DNA of 64,000 nt from Ancylomarina sp963977525 (GCA_963977525.1 CAXBPC010000006.1:62001-126000), one strand, 5' to 3'. Positions 43,954-53,379 are shown, numbered from the stretch's first letter. The notes: a model not told the origin generated them from the letters alone. Program-made: numbers and translations.

Positions 43954-45057
43954 TTAAGAAATCAGAGAGTAGATTTTGCCGGGAAGAGCTCGTACTAGTC
44001 CTTTAAATTCCATTTTTAACAACAAACTTGAAACCTTACTCATTGGTAAATTTGATTTTATTGAAAGCATATCAATACCCAATTTACTCTCATCACTCAA
44101 TAGACCTACTACTAATTCCTCTTCAGACGAAAGCTCAACAAACATTTTAGATTGAACTGCATCAGTCTTTGTCGAATCATTCTCCCAACCAAGTATATAT
44201 TCTATATCAGCAACAGAATCTATCAAGTGTGCTTGATTCGTTTTTATTAAATGATTACACCCCTGAGAATAGGTATCACCAGCCCTTCCTGGAAATGCAA
44301 ATACATCTCTATTATACGAATTTGCAATTTCAGCGGTTGTTAAAGATCCTCCTTTTCTGGCAGATTCCATTACTAAAGTTGCATCAGACATACCTGCGAC
44401 AATTCTATTTCTTCGAACAAAATGCCGAGGATCAATTACACTTTTTGAAGTAAATTCGGTAAGTATCCCTCCACTATGAATAATCTCCTCAGCATATTTA
44501 CGATGCTGGGCTGGATACATTAAATGGAAACCATGCCCCACTACAGCTACAGTAGGCAAGTTGTATTTCATTGCAGCCTTATGAGCACATATATCTATAC
44601 CATAAGCTAAGCCACTAACAATTATTGTTTTTTCATGATGTGATGCAAGAGCCTTAATCACCTTATCACAATTCTCTTTTCCGTAATCTGTTGCATTACG
44701 AGTCCCAACAACACTAAGAATACGTGATGCGTTAAAATCAATATCTCCTTTATAATATAAAGTTGTTGGTGAGTCTGGACAATTTAATAGGCGTTGGGGA
44801 TAATTATCATCTAGATAGAATGCTATCTTAATATTATTCTCATCAATAAACTTCAACTCAGCTTCTGCGTCTCTCAAAGCAGAGTCTCTATCTAACTTCT
44901 GAATAATGATTTTACCTATTCCAGGTATTTTTAAAAGATCATTCTTACTTGTCTTAAAAAAGGCTTCTACCCCTCCCGAATAAGCAATTACCTTTCTTGC
45001 ATTAATACTTCCAAGGCCATTTAAAAAGCTGAAAGCTACTTTATACTGTGTTTCCAT
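43954..45057 (-). CDS. dprA: DNA-processing protein DprA
   Basis: Loads RecA onto incoming single-stranded DNA in natural transformation. The 367-residue protein has a helix-hairpin-helix start (LLKIPGIGKIIIQKLD), the Rossmann-like DprA fold (SVVGTRNATDYG, VSGLAYGIDICAH, GGSLTTAEIA, FAFPGRAGDTYSQGCNHLI) and a C-terminal winged-helix domain. Normal length and intact motifs. Confidence 0.96.
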   Translation of the reverse strand: METQYKVAFSFLNGLGSINARKVIAYSGGVEAFFKTSKNDLLKIPGIGKIIIQKLDRDSALRDAEAELKFIDENNIKIAFYLDDNYPQRLLNCPDSPTTLYYKGDIDFNASRILSVVGTRNATDYGKENCDKVIKALASHHEKTIIVSGLAYGIDICAHKAAMKYNLPTVAVVGHGFHLMYPAQHRKYAEEIIHSGGILTEFTSKSVIDPRHFVRRNRIVAGMSDATLVMESARKGGSLTTAEIANSYNRDVFAFPGRAGDTYSQGCNHLIKTNQAHLIDSVADIEYILGWENDSTKTDAVQSKMFVELSSEEELVVGLLSDESKLGIDMLSIKSNLPMSKVSSLLLKMEFKGLVRALPGKIYSLIS

Positions 45058-45117
45058 AGTTTGGATTTAGAACATCCAAATTAGAAATTTGTAACGAAAA
45101 ATCAAAAGGAAAATTTC

Positions 45118-45684
45118 TTACATATTAAATGCGAAACCAAAAGTTACGAATCCTGCATTACCATAGCCAAGCTCCGTGAAAATATCGATATTCTCACTTA
45201 TATTATATCGCCCTCCTATTAAAATACCTAGATCAAACAAAAAGTTATTCTCCTTATTAGTAATTCCTTTATCAGCTTTTATATGCTCTAAAGAAAAACC
45301 AGTTTTTAGAGAAGCGTATAAATCAACCCCGAACTCAGGAGAAATATTTATTGCTTCTAGAAGATCATTTAAGTCATACGATACAACTCCACCCAAACGA
45401 TAATAACTGTGAGCAACCTCAACGAATTCACCAAAAAGAGATTCGTTTTTCTGCCCTGCAAAACCAATATATGCACCTAAACGAATTCCATCACGCCATG
45501 GCTTATCAGCCTGAATAAGAAATGATGGGTATTGAGTCTCACTCCCATTCTTAAAGTTCTTATCGAACTTACCGTATTTAGCAAATGGAAGACCAATTTG
45601 AATTCTTAAACCATCATCAAGCTTCTGAGAAAATAATGATAATGACAGAAAAGTTAGAGTAATTAAAATGAAATATTTTTTCAT
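45118..45684 (-). CDS. Exported protein, probable small outer-membrane beta-barrel
   Basis: A 188-residue protein with signal peptide (MKKYFILITLTFLSLSLFS). The rest alternates polar and aromatic/hydrophobic residues in strand-like runs (GIRLGAYIGFAGQ, VDLYASLKTGF, FDLGILIGGRYN) and ends in GFVTFGFAFNM, like a porin-type C-terminal strand. Family not recognised; no function assigned. Confidence 0.72.
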   Translation of the reverse strand: MKKYFILITLTFLSLSLFSQKLDDGLRIQIGLPFAKYGKFDKNFKNGSETQYPSFLIQADKPWRDGIRLGAYIGFAGQKNESLFGEFVEVAHSYYRLGGVVSYDLNDLLEAINISPEFGVDLYASLKTGFSLEHIKADKGITNKENNFLFDLGILIGGRYNISENIDIFTELGYGNAGFVTFGFAFNM

Positions 45685-45722
45685 GGGAATATGCGGGTAT
45701 ATAATAATGTAATAATCTCTAA

Positions 45723-46181
45723 TTATTTTTTTGAATACTTCGAAAGAGATTCAAGAACCTCACTCCTTTGCGCCTTTGATAATGCCGATAAACTAATTCC
45801 AGGATATTTAGCCAAACCTTTTGCACTCATCTGAAAAAGATACAAGTCCTCTCTTAAGCCTAGATTGCGTTTTTCTAACTCAAAATGCGAGAATGTTTGT
45901 TTACTTATCTCGATAGATTTAAACTTATCATGAAAAGGATGCAATGGGTAATAACGCATAATGATTTTATCATCTGTCTCTTTATAAATGATGAAATTAT
46001 TTTCTCGAGTTAGATTTAAACCAACAAGAACAACGAAGATGACGAATAAGCTAATCAATATCGGAGTCATATAGACAGGATTAAGATAGACTGTTAACAC
46101 AGTTAAACTCAAATAAAGAAAGGTAACGATATAATAAAAAAGCTTTATGTGTGCTGCACGATTCTGATTACTGAGAGTCAT
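45723..46181 (-). CDS. Hypothetical membrane protein
   Basis: A 152-residue protein with two membrane segments near residues 15-33 and 36-55 and a cytoplasmic C-terminal domain of about 90 residues. That domain starts NNFIIYKETDDKIIMRYYPL and has a beta-rich pattern reminiscent of bacterial PH-like domains. Function unknown. Confidence 0.75.
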   Translation of the reverse strand: MTLSNQNRAAHIKLFYYIVTFLYLSLTVLTVYLNPVYMTPILISLFVIFVVLVGLNLTRENNFIIYKETDDKIIMRYYPLHPFHDKFKSIEISKQTFSHFELEKRNLGLREDLYLFQMSAKGLAKYPGISLSALSKAQRSEVLESLSKYSKK

Positions 46182-46260
46182 ATGTATATCAATATAAAAT
46201 TTTGGTATATGATTGCTATTAATCTAAATAGTCTTTGTCCTAATTTTTGAAATCAGCAAG

Positions 46261-46291
46261 TTTGACATCACTCGCTAAAATACTATATTTG
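46261..46291 (+). promoter_or_regulatory. Promoter of aroB-apt
   Basis: TTTG (46261-46264), 19 bases, TATATTTG (46284-46291): an excellent match to the Bacteroidota sigma-factor consensus, 33 bases before the aroB ATG. Confidence 0.72.
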
Positions 46292-46323
46292 ACCAAAGTT
46301 AGAAACTATAAATAAGTTCGCAA

Positions 46324-47385
46324 ATGAGTCCTCAATCTTACGATTTAATTTTTACTGAAAGCATTGAAAAAGAGCTTGCCAGAATTTTAGAAAACTATTC
46401 TCAGTCAAAGATATTTATTCTTATGGATTCTGGTGCAGAAGAACATTGCTGGCATCTACTTTCTGAGAATAAGATATTACAGAATGTACCTCAGCTAATA
46501 ATTGATAATGGAGAGCATAACAAATCTTTAGATTCTGTTGTAAAAGCATGGCAATTCTTAGGTGAAAATGGAGCTAACAGACATAGCCTAGTCATCAATA
46601 TTGGTGGTGGCATGATGTCTGATCTTGGTGGGTTTGTCGCGTCAACTTTTAAAAGAGGCTGCAAATTTATTAATGTACCAACCACTCTTCTTTCCCAAAT
46701 AGATGCTTCGGTAGGTGGTAAAACTGGCTTCAATTTTAATGGACTTAAAAATGAGATTGGTGTTATCAACCAACCAGACATGGTTATAATAAGCCCCGAA
46801 TTCTTGAAGACTTTACCAATGAAGGAATTCAAATCTGGCTTTGCTGAGATGTTGAAACACGCCATTATTTATAGTCCAAACTATCTTGACGAACTTTTCA
46901 CTTTCAACTTTGATAATATTAACTACTCCAAACTGCTTAATCTGATTAGAAAATCAGTAGCTGTAAAACATGAGTTTGTGATGAAAGACCCTATGGAAAG
47001 AGATGTTCGAAAAGTTCTAAACTTTGGGCATACTATTGGTCACGCATTCGAAAGCTATGCACATCGTCATAAGCTTAAACTATATCATGGTGAAGCTGTA
47101 GCTCTTGGTCTTATTGGGGAACTATACTTATCTGTAAAGAAAAAAGCTTTCCCTCAAGATAAATATGAAGAGATAGTTAAATATATAACAGATATTTACT
47201 CAGACTTTCCTATTTTTGCCAAGGATTACCCCGAATTTTATCAATTCATGTTACACGACAAGAAAAATAGTGGTGAAGGCGTAAATTTCACTCTTCTTCA
47301 GAATATTGGTTCTTATACGATAAACAACATATGTACCGAAGAAGAAATATTTGAAGCCCTAAATCAGTATGGAAAAAGAAATTAA
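46324..47385 (+). CDS. aroB: 3-dehydroquinate synthase
   Basis: Second step of the shikimate pathway, 353 residues. NAD-binding GGGMMSDLGGFVAST, the VPTTLLSQIDASVGGKTGFN block, FAEMLKHAII and the metal-site segments RKVLNFGHTIGHAFE and LYHGEAVALGL are all present. It is followed directly by apt. aroA lies one gene further on, behind a terminator. Confidence 0.97.
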   Translation: MSPQSYDLIFTESIEKELARILENYSQSKIFILMDSGAEEHCWHLLSENKILQNVPQLIIDNGEHNKSLDSVVKAWQFLGENGANRHSLVINIGGGMMSDLGGFVASTFKRGCKFINVPTTLLSQIDASVGGKTGFNFNGLKNEIGVINQPDMVIISPEFLKTLPMKEFKSGFAEMLKHAIIYSPNYLDELFTFNFDNINYSKLLNLIRKSVAVKHEFVMKDPMERDVRKVLNFGHTIGHAFESYAHRHKLKLYHGEAVALGLIGELYLSVKKKAFPQDKYEEIVKYITDIYSDFPIFAKDYPEFYQFMLHDKKNSGEGVNFTLLQNIGSYTINNICTEEEIFEALNQYGKRN

Positions 47386-47386
47386 G

Positions 47387-47917
47387 ATGGACGTAAGACT
47401 TCAAGAAGCAAAAGATTCAATTAGAGATGTAGTTGATTTCCCTAAAGAAGGAATCGTATTTAAAGATATCACTACAATGTTGAAGGATGAAAAACACCTA
47501 AACACATTAGTAGAATCTCTATATGAGCAATACAAAGACAAAGGAATTACTAAAGTTGTAGGACTCGAAAGTCGCGGTTTTATTCTAGGTACTGTTCTAG
47601 CATATAAATTAGGTGCTGGCTTTGTTCCAGTTCGTAAACCAGGGAAGCTACCTGCTCCTACTTTCTCAGAAAAATACTCTCTTGAGTATGGCGAAGACGA
47701 AATGTTTATTCACCAAGATGCTTTAAACAATGATGATATCATTTTAGTTCATGATGATTTATTAGCAACTGGTGGAACAGCCAAAGCATCTATTAACCTA
47801 ATTAGCAAGTTCAACGTTAAGAATGTTTTTATCAACTTTTTAGTTGAGTTAGATTTCTTAGATGGGCGTGAAAAATTAGATACTGAATACCAAGTAGATT
47901 CTCTTTTCCATTTCTAA
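47387..47917 (+). CDS. apt: Adenine phosphoribosyltransferase
   Basis: Purine salvage enzyme converting adenine and PRPP to AMP, 176 residues. The segments VVDFPKEGIVFKDITTML, GLESRGFILG, VPVRKPGKLP and the PRPP loop LVHDDLLATGGTA are diagnostic. The ATG at 47387 lies one base after the aroB stop and gives the normal length; an ATG at 47369 inside aroB is also possible. Confidence 0.96.
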   Translation: MDVRLQEAKDSIRDVVDFPKEGIVFKDITTMLKDEKHLNTLVESLYEQYKDKGITKVVGLESRGFILGTVLAYKLGAGFVPVRKPGKLPAPTFSEKYSLEYGEDEMFIHQDALNNDDIILVHDDLLATGGTAKASINLISKFNVKNVFINFLVELDFLDGREKLDTEYQVDSLFHF

Positions 47918-47945
47918 ATATTAGAAATTAAGGAATTACAACATA

Positions 47946-47985
47946 CAGCCGTTGGGAGATTCAATTTTCTAACGGCTGATTTTTT
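47946..47985 (+). terminator. Terminator after apt
   Basis: CAGCCGTT (47946-47953) pairs with AACGGCTG (47971-47978), followed by a run of T. Confidence 0.85.
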
Positions 47986-48009
47986 ATACAATCTTTTAGG
48001 ATAAAAGTC

Positions 48010-49236
48010 ATGCATTACACTATATCAAAGCCAGAAAAGAACATTGAAGGAAAAATTGTTATTCCTTCATCAAAGAGTATCTCTAACCGAGTACAAATTA
48101 TAAATGCTTTAAGTTATAGTTTTGAACCAATCAAGAACCTATCTACTTGCGATGATTCTAGACTTATGCAAGAGGTATTATTCTCAAACACTAATATATT
48201 TGATATAGGCCATGCAGGAACAAGTATGCGATTTTTAACAGCTTACTTATCCAAAATATTAGGAGAATGGACACTTACAGGTTCTGATAGAATGAAGGAA
48301 CGCCCTATCTCAGTTCTTGTAGATGCGTTGAACTCATTGGGAGCTCAAATCACATATCTTGAGAAAGAAGGTTATCCTCCATTAAAAATAATGGGATCGA
48401 ATATTACTGGCGAAGAAGTTGAGTTAGCAGGAAACACAAGCTCTCAATACATTTCGTCTCTTTTACTTATAGCTCCAACTCTTGAAAATGGTCTTCGCAT
48501 AAAATTACAAGGTAAGATTGTATCTCGTTCGTATATTGAGATGACTCTTAATATTATGGAGGAGTTTGGAATTCAGTCAGAATTTCAAGGGAATGAAATT
48601 TACGTCGCAAATCAGAAATACAAAGTCATGCCTTACACCGTAGAAGGTGATTGGTCGGGTGCTTCGTACTGGTATGCTTTTATGGCTCTTGCTCCACAAG
48701 GGAAATTATTCCTTGATGGATTACGAAAAAATAGCTTTCAAGGTGATTCTGGTCTTGTAGAAGTATTTAGTAAGCTTGGTGTAAAAACTAATTTCTCGAA
48801 AAAAGGCATGTACATTGAACAAACGAATGATGTTTGTAAAAAACTAGTTTTCGATTTTATTGAGATGCCTGATTTAGCCCAAACTTTTGCAGTCGTTTCT
48901 GCCCTAAAGAATATTCCATTCCACTTTAAAGGTTTGGAAACTCTAAAAATAAAAGAAACCAACCGAATTGCTGCTCTTATTAATGAGTTAGCAAAATTGG
49001 GCTATGTACTATATGAACCTAATGAAGGTGAACTAGCTTGGGATGGTAAAATGAAAGCTGAAAGTGACACTATTATCATCGAAACCTATCACGATCACAG
49101 AATGGCGATGGCTTTTGCTCCTATAGCAATGCTTCGTCCAGAGATTCAGATTGATGATCCAATGGTTGTCAACAAATCTTACCCAAATTTCTGGGAACAG
49201 TTAAAAGAAGTAGGATTCAATATTGAAGAGAATTAA
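48010..49236 (+). CDS. aroA: 3-phosphoshikimate 1-carboxyvinyltransferase (EPSP synthase)
   Basis: Sixth step of the shikimate pathway, 408 residues, slightly short. Visible motifs: PSSKSISNRVQI (shikimate-3-phosphate site), GHAGTSMRFLTAYL (PEP-binding loop; canonical GNAGTAMR with His and Ser substitutions), GNTSSQYISSLLL, and the final YHDHRMAMAFA. The His in the PEP loop is unusual compared with enterobacterial enzymes and could affect inhibitor sensitivity. Confidence 0.95.
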   Translation: MHYTISKPEKNIEGKIVIPSSKSISNRVQIINALSYSFEPIKNLSTCDDSRLMQEVLFSNTNIFDIGHAGTSMRFLTAYLSKILGEWTLTGSDRMKERPISVLVDALNSLGAQITYLEKEGYPPLKIMGSNITGEEVELAGNTSSQYISSLLLIAPTLENGLRIKLQGKIVSRSYIEMTLNIMEEFGIQSEFQGNEIYVANQKYKVMPYTVEGDWSGASYWYAFMALAPQGKLFLDGLRKNSFQGDSGLVEVFSKLGVKTNFSKKGMYIEQTNDVCKKLVFDFIEMPDLAQTFAVVSALKNIPFHFKGLETLKIKETNRIAALINELAKLGYVLYEPNEGELAWDGKMKAESDTIIIETYHDHRMAMAFAPIAMLRPEIQIDDPMVVNKSYPNFWEQLKEVGFNIEEN

Positions 49237-49254
49237 AAACACATTTATATAAAG

Positions 49255-49284
49255 AAAGCTCGACCTACAAGTCGAGCTTTTTTT
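49255..49284 (+). terminator. Terminator after aroA
   Basis: AAAGCTCGAC (49255-49264), loop CTACAA, GTCGAGCTTT (49271-49280), then TTTT. Confidence 0.9.
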
Positions 49285-49294
49285 ATGCCTTGCT

Positions 49295-49321
49295 ACCGCA
49301 CGATTGCATCGTGTGGTTTTA
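49295..49321. terminator. Second hairpin downstream of aroA
   Basis: ACCGCACGAT / ATCGTGTGGT (49295-49304 and 49308-49317) with a three-base loop, followed by TTTT. It may back up the aroA terminator. Confidence 0.55.
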
Positions 49322-49440
49322 AATATCAAGAAAAAAACAAATCACATAATTACATAATTCTCAAATTGGATCTGTTCATTCTGTAAATTTTATAATTCTG
49401 TGAATATTATTTTTTAATCAGAGCATGATAAGAGTTGCGT

Positions 49441-50307
49441 TTACAGATAAAGCTTATCGATACTAATCATGATCATGATAAGCAAGAAGTACAAGTTGAG
49501 TTGAAGAAATAATTTGCGGACTGAAAGCCTATCGTAGTTCTTAAGAATAGGAAAACTAGATACGATTATCCATAAAGATAGAATCAACAATGTCCATATT
49601 GCAAACTGAGAACTAATCACATCGAACATTGGCAGTAGAAGAGCAACCATAATTGTTGCTAACATCCATATAAGTGTAATAAAGTGAATCTGCTTAATAG
49701 AGAACACATCAGTAAGAACTTTAAAACCACCTCGTTTATAATCCTCGCCATAGAGCAATAATAAAAGCCAAAAATGAGGTATTTGACCAATAAAAAAGAA
49801 GAATGCTAAAGCCAAAATTGGAGGAGCAAAAACGTCGCCACCAGCAGCCACATAGCCAATTATTGGTGGGAATGCGCCACTTAAAGCACCAGGAACTACA
49901 GCAAAAGCCGAAATTTGTTTTAAGGGTGTGTAAAGAAGGTTATACCAGAGAATAGAAAAAAGAGCAATATAAAAACTCAACATATTACCACCCCAAATGA
50001 GTAAGCCACAACCAACAATTAAGAATAGTATACTCCAAACAAAGGCCTCGTTCACACTCAACTTACCTGAGGGAATTGGTCTAAACATGGTTCTATTCAT
50101 TAAGGCATCTTTTTTATGTTCTTGTATGTGATTAATGGCAGAAGCGCCTGCAACAATCAATAGAATTCCAAAAATTACGGCAGCCATATCCAAAGAGAAA
50201 TTGGTCGATTGCAATAAGTAGCCCGTAAAACAAGAAACTGCAATAGGCATAGCAATCTTAATTTTTCCCAACTCGAGTAAGCTCTTAATTTTTGAAGTCT
50301 CTGACAT
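49441..50307 (-). CDS. ctaB: Protoheme IX farnesyltransferase (heme O synthase)
   Basis: UbiA-superfamily prenyltransferase of 288 residues that adds a farnesyl group to heme b for heme-copper oxidases. Multiple membrane segments. The first Asp-rich site reads NHIQEHKKDALMNRT, with Glu in place of the first Asp, as I recall for Bacteroidota homologues; RPIPSGKLS and YKRGGFKVLTDVFS follow. It lies 27 bases after the SCO1-like gene, so the two cytochrome-oxidase assembly factors are co-transcribed. No oxidase subunits are encoded nearby. Confidence 0.9.
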   Translation of the reverse strand: MSETSKIKSLLELGKIKIAMPIAVSCFTGYLLQSTNFSLDMAAVIFGILLIVAGASAINHIQEHKKDALMNRTMFRPIPSGKLSVNEAFVWSILFLIVGCGLLIWGGNMLSFYIALFSILWYNLLYTPLKQISAFAVVPGALSGAFPPIIGYVAAGGDVFAPPILALAFFFFIGQIPHFWLLLLLYGEDYKRGGFKVLTDVFSIKQIHFITLIWMLATIMVALLLPMFDVISSQFAIWTLLILSLWIIVSSFPILKNYDRLSVRKLFLQLNLYFLLIMIMISIDKLYL

Positions 50308-50334
50308 AGAATTTTATTTAGATTTCAACTCTTT

Positions 50335-51132
50335 TTAGCTTTCTACACGCTTATTTATCTTCTTCCTTGGCTTAACCAAAATCATTAAAAAGAAGACTAA
50401 CAATGCCATAAAAATGGTAACACTTGCCGTTACAGCTGTAATATTAAAAACATAGGTTCTCCCTACAGGATCGTAAGAATAACAGTACTCTAAAACTTTT
50501 TTAATCGTTGGTCCAGTCTGCCCTTTATTAGATTCAACTATAGCCAATTCAAACTCATAAGGTAAAAAGTACGTTCCATTTAAGTAACGCGTAATTGTTC
50601 CATCAGGGCTAATAATAAGTACCGTTGCCGCATGTGTAAACTCATTTCCTGCTTTAGTATACAAGAAGCCTGTTGCTTCTGTCGCTTTCGCGATATTCAA
50701 ACTATCGGCCGTATAAAATTTCCAACCCTCATCGGTATTCTGACCTTCAATTAAATTCTGATAATTCTTCTTTTTCTTGATAGCTAACTCGGTAGTCTCG
50801 GCAGGATCGAAACTAATAGTTATCACCTGATAATCATCAACCATATCAAGATCGCTCGTATTTATGAGACCACTTAAACCATCGAGCAAAGGGCTGCAAA
50901 TACCAGGACATCGAAAATAGACAAAAACGAGAGCTGTGGGTTTATCAATCTGATCGATCAGACTAACGGTTTTTCCCTCTTCATTTATAAGATAGATATC
51001 ATCTGAAATTTTTTCACCAAGATGCTCAACAACTCCAATCTCAAAATCGGATTCATATTTCGTATCATCTTGACTGAAAAGGGAGATGGAGAGAAGGCTA
51101 ATTAAAAAGCAAAGACTAATTTTCAACTTCAT
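50335..51132 (-). CDS. SCO1/SenC-type copper chaperone
   Basis: A 265-residue envelope protein with signal peptide, thioredoxin-like SCO domain and a C-terminal membrane anchor (about 232-252, ending in KPRKKINKR). The copper ligands are Cys75 and Cys79 in FRCPGICSPLL and His167 in FTHAATVLI. It delivers copper to the CuA site of cytochrome oxidase. Co-transcribed with ctaB. Confidence 0.92.
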   Translation of the reverse strand: MKLKISLCFLISLLSISLFSQDDTKYESDFEIGVVEHLGEKISDDIYLINEEGKTVSLIDQIDKPTALVFVYFRCPGICSPLLDGLSGLINTSDLDMVDDYQVITISFDPAETTELAIKKKKNYQNLIEGQNTDEGWKFYTADSLNIAKATEATGFLYTKAGNEFTHAATVLIISPDGTITRYLNGTYFLPYEFELAIVESNKGQTGPTIKKVLEYCYSYDPVGRTYVFNITAVTASVTIFMALLVFFLMILVKPRKKINKRVES

Positions 51133-51436
51133 AAATAATCCTCCAGCGTTTTAGAATAGGGTAAGAAATAGGTTTTAATCATATAAAAGTCGCATATGAC
51201 TCTTACTAAAAATATGAAATTATTCTGATGGGGCTTACTATGAAAAGGCTTTTTTTTTAATGACTTAGCTTATTTAGACTAGCGTAGAATCGATACAAAT
51301 AAGCTGAAATTCAGGCTATATAATGTTTACGAAAGGATCTTGCTTTATAAAATATGAGATTAAATAGTCGCTTATTTAAATAAGATTCTCAACTACTGAT
51401 ACCAATAACTGAGCACCCCACTGTACTTCGGCTCTA
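51133..51436. other. Non-coding start of a 1.2-kb gap
   Basis: AT-rich, with no supported reading frame, RNA gene or hairpin terminator. It is followed by two tandem-repeat arrays. Confidence 0.5.
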
Positions 51437-51742
51437 TTTTAATTTCAAGATGCAGACTAGACACAGGTTTTAATGATCTAAATAAGATTGATGTCCAAAC
51501 TCAAGATCATAAAGAAATCATCTTTAATCAGCGTCTAAATTTTAATTTCGAGATGTAGATTAGACGCAGATTTTAATGATCAAAATAAGATTGATGCCCA
51601 AACTCAAAATCATAAAAAAATCATCTTTAATCAGCGTCTAAATTTTAATTTCGAGATGTAGATTAGACGCAGATTTTAATGATCAAAATAAGATTGATAC
51701 CCAAACTCAAGATCATAAAGAAATCATCTTTAATCAGCGTCT
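51437..51742. repeat. 103-bp tandem repeat, three units
   Basis: Units start at 51437, 51540 and 51643 with TTTTAATTTC. Units 2 and 3 are almost identical, unit 1 more diverged. Each unit end GCGTCTAA (for example 51531-51538) is complementary to TTAGACGC in the next unit (51560-51567), so transcripts would form a series of hairpins with 21-base loops. No frame stays open through the array. The function is unknown. Confidence 0.9.
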
Positions 51743-51971
51743 GATTCTCTCTTTTACACACTTTTTCAGCAATACTCCTAATTAAACATTTTAAGAGAGC
51801 AAAAACATTGCACAACAAACATAATGCCTACCCATAATTTTATTTTCAGTTAAACCACCCATAAACGTTGGGCTTTCGTAACCTTATCATAAATTAGAAT
51901 AAAAATATTTTATCTAAACTTGCAATTATTAACATATGTTTTATACTTTCGGGAGGCCAAAACGATTTTTC

Positions 51972-52260
51972 ACTCAACACTAATAGTGATAAAGCATGAA
52001 AAATTGGTTTTTTGCCCAATATCAATGGAGATAAAGCCTGAAAGTTGATTTTTTGCCCAATATCAATGGAGATAAAGCATGAAAAATTGATTTTTTGCCC
52101 AATATCAATACCGTCAAAGCATGAAAAAATGATTTTTTGCCCAATACTAATATTAGCAAAGCCTAAAAAAATGATTTTTGCCCAATGCTAATATTAGCAA
52201 AGCCTGAAAAACTGTTTTTTTGCTCAATACTAATATTAGCAAAGCAAAAAATGATCTTTC
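51972..52260. repeat. 41-42-bp tandem repeat, about seven units
   Basis: Units begin near 51972, 52014, 52055, 52097, 52139, 52180 and 52222 with GCCCAATAT-like sequence and contain GATAAAGCATGAAAAATTGA or a variant. The later units carry CTAATATTAGCAAAGC, which includes the palindrome CTAATATTAG. Units drift gradually along the array. It ends about 75 bases before the start codon at 52337 and so forms the upstream region of that gene. No spacer variety of the CRISPR type is present. Confidence 0.88.
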
Positions 52261-52336
52261 AAAAAAAACAAAATAAATAAAGCAGAAACAATAGTTTGAA
52301 TAATCAATAAACACTAATCCTTAAAAACAAAAAATT

Positions 52337-53071
52337 ATGGCATTGATTAAAAAAATTACCCCAAGTAGTCGCAATGGCGACATGAGTCTATTTTTAACCC
52401 TTGTTCTCAAAGCATTTGAGAAGAACGATTGGAGTGCCGATCTTTATTTAACCTCACTAATTAATAGCGCCACTGCTACAAACAAATTAATGCTTGAGGC
52501 AATGGACCGCTTAGTCATCTATTCTCAAATGGCAGATAAAGACCATGCGCGCGACATGGCAATTAGAGACTTGTTTAAATTGGTAGAGGGCTATACCCAT
52601 ATTCCTATTACCGAAATACAAGATGCAGCCCATGTAGTGAAAAATGAATTGGACCTATATGGTTTAGGTATAGTAAATAAGGATAACGCTGAAGAATCAG
52701 CTGAACTTGAAACCTTATTAAACGCTTTACGCAAGCCCGATATTGCGGCAGCCGCAACACTATTGCAAGGTGTGCCCGAGACAATTACAGTTGTGGATAC
52801 AACTGAACAAGATTTTAAAAATTTAATACTGCAACAGGCCGAAGATGATGGGGAAAGTGTGAAAAACGACTTGGCCACTGCCTCCAAGTTGAAAAAAGAA
52901 GCCATTAAAGAGGTTAACACCAACATGGTGGGGTATTTAAATGCCATGGCAAAGGTAAACCCAACAACTTACGCAGACATTGCCCACACCATTGCCGAGC
53001 TAATCGACAACAATAACGAATTGGTAAAACGCCGTCGCAAAACAGACGAGGTTGATACCGAAGTGGTTTAA
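52337..53071 (+). CDS. Hypothetical helical protein (DUF6261-like)
   Basis: A 244-residue soluble, Ala/Asp/Glu-rich and probably all-helical protein with no signal peptide. The pattern DKDHARDMAIRDLFKLVEGY followed by HIPITEIQDAAHVVKNELDLYGL resembles Bacteroidota proteins grouped as DUF6261; that assignment is from memory and moderate. Codon use is more GC-rich than its surroundings (runs such as GCGGCAGCCGC), suggesting separate origin. It is preceded by two tandem-repeat arrays and followed by a terminator. Function unknown. Confidence 0.75.
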   Translation: MALIKKITPSSRNGDMSLFLTLVLKAFEKNDWSADLYLTSLINSATATNKLMLEAMDRLVIYSQMADKDHARDMAIRDLFKLVEGYTHIPITEIQDAAHVVKNELDLYGLGIVNKDNAEESAELETLLNALRKPDIAAAATLLQGVPETITVVDTTEQDFKNLILQQAEDDGESVKNDLATASKLKKEAIKEVNTNMVGYLNAMAKVNPTTYADIAHTIAELIDNNNELVKRRRKTDEVDTEVV

Positions 53072-53082
53072 AGCGATTGGCT

Positions 53083-53112
53083 AAGGGTTTCACAATGTGT
53101 GAAGCCCTTTGT
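53083..53112 (+). terminator. Terminator after the DUF6261-like gene
   Basis: AAGGGTTTCACA (53083-53094) pairs with TGTGAAGCCCTT (53098-53109) with one G-T pair; T-rich tail follows. Confidence 0.88.
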
Positions 53113-53234
53113 TTTGAGTAAAAAACAACTCTCTGCTAGAACATGAGTCGAGTAAAACTACAGAGATATATACGCATGTTTCCAATTTAGAATTAAGCAA
53201 AATTGTGAATACTCTTGATGATATGTGGAACAAA

Positions 53235-53344
53235 ACTTAACTTAACAGGTGCACAATACCGACATATATGGTGTGTATTGTGCACTTTAAATCACGAGAT
53301 ATAAAAAACATATGCACTTGTGCACATATTAACTAGTTGTAAGC
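53235..53344. repeat. attC-like site 0 (left edge of the cassette-like region)
   Basis: Two overlapping RYYYAAC boxes (ACTTAAC at 53235-53241 and 53240-53246) precede an 11-bp inverted repeat (GTGCACAATAC at 53249-53259, GTATTGTGCAC at 53275-53285). The interval ends at GTTGTAAGC (53336-53344), which is complementary to GCTTACAAC after the next gene. This resembles the layout of an integron attC site but is the least conserved of the set. Confidence 0.4.
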
Positions 53345-53379
53345 AATTTGGTAAACCATAAGAACTTTAACTAAACATT

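Noticed and set aside
51437..51742. CRISPR or coding repeat
   Set aside because: 103-bp units without spacers; every frame is interrupted.
51972..52260. CRISPR array
   Set aside because: Units are contiguous and drift gradually; there are no unique spacers, no constant repeat and no cas genes in the window.
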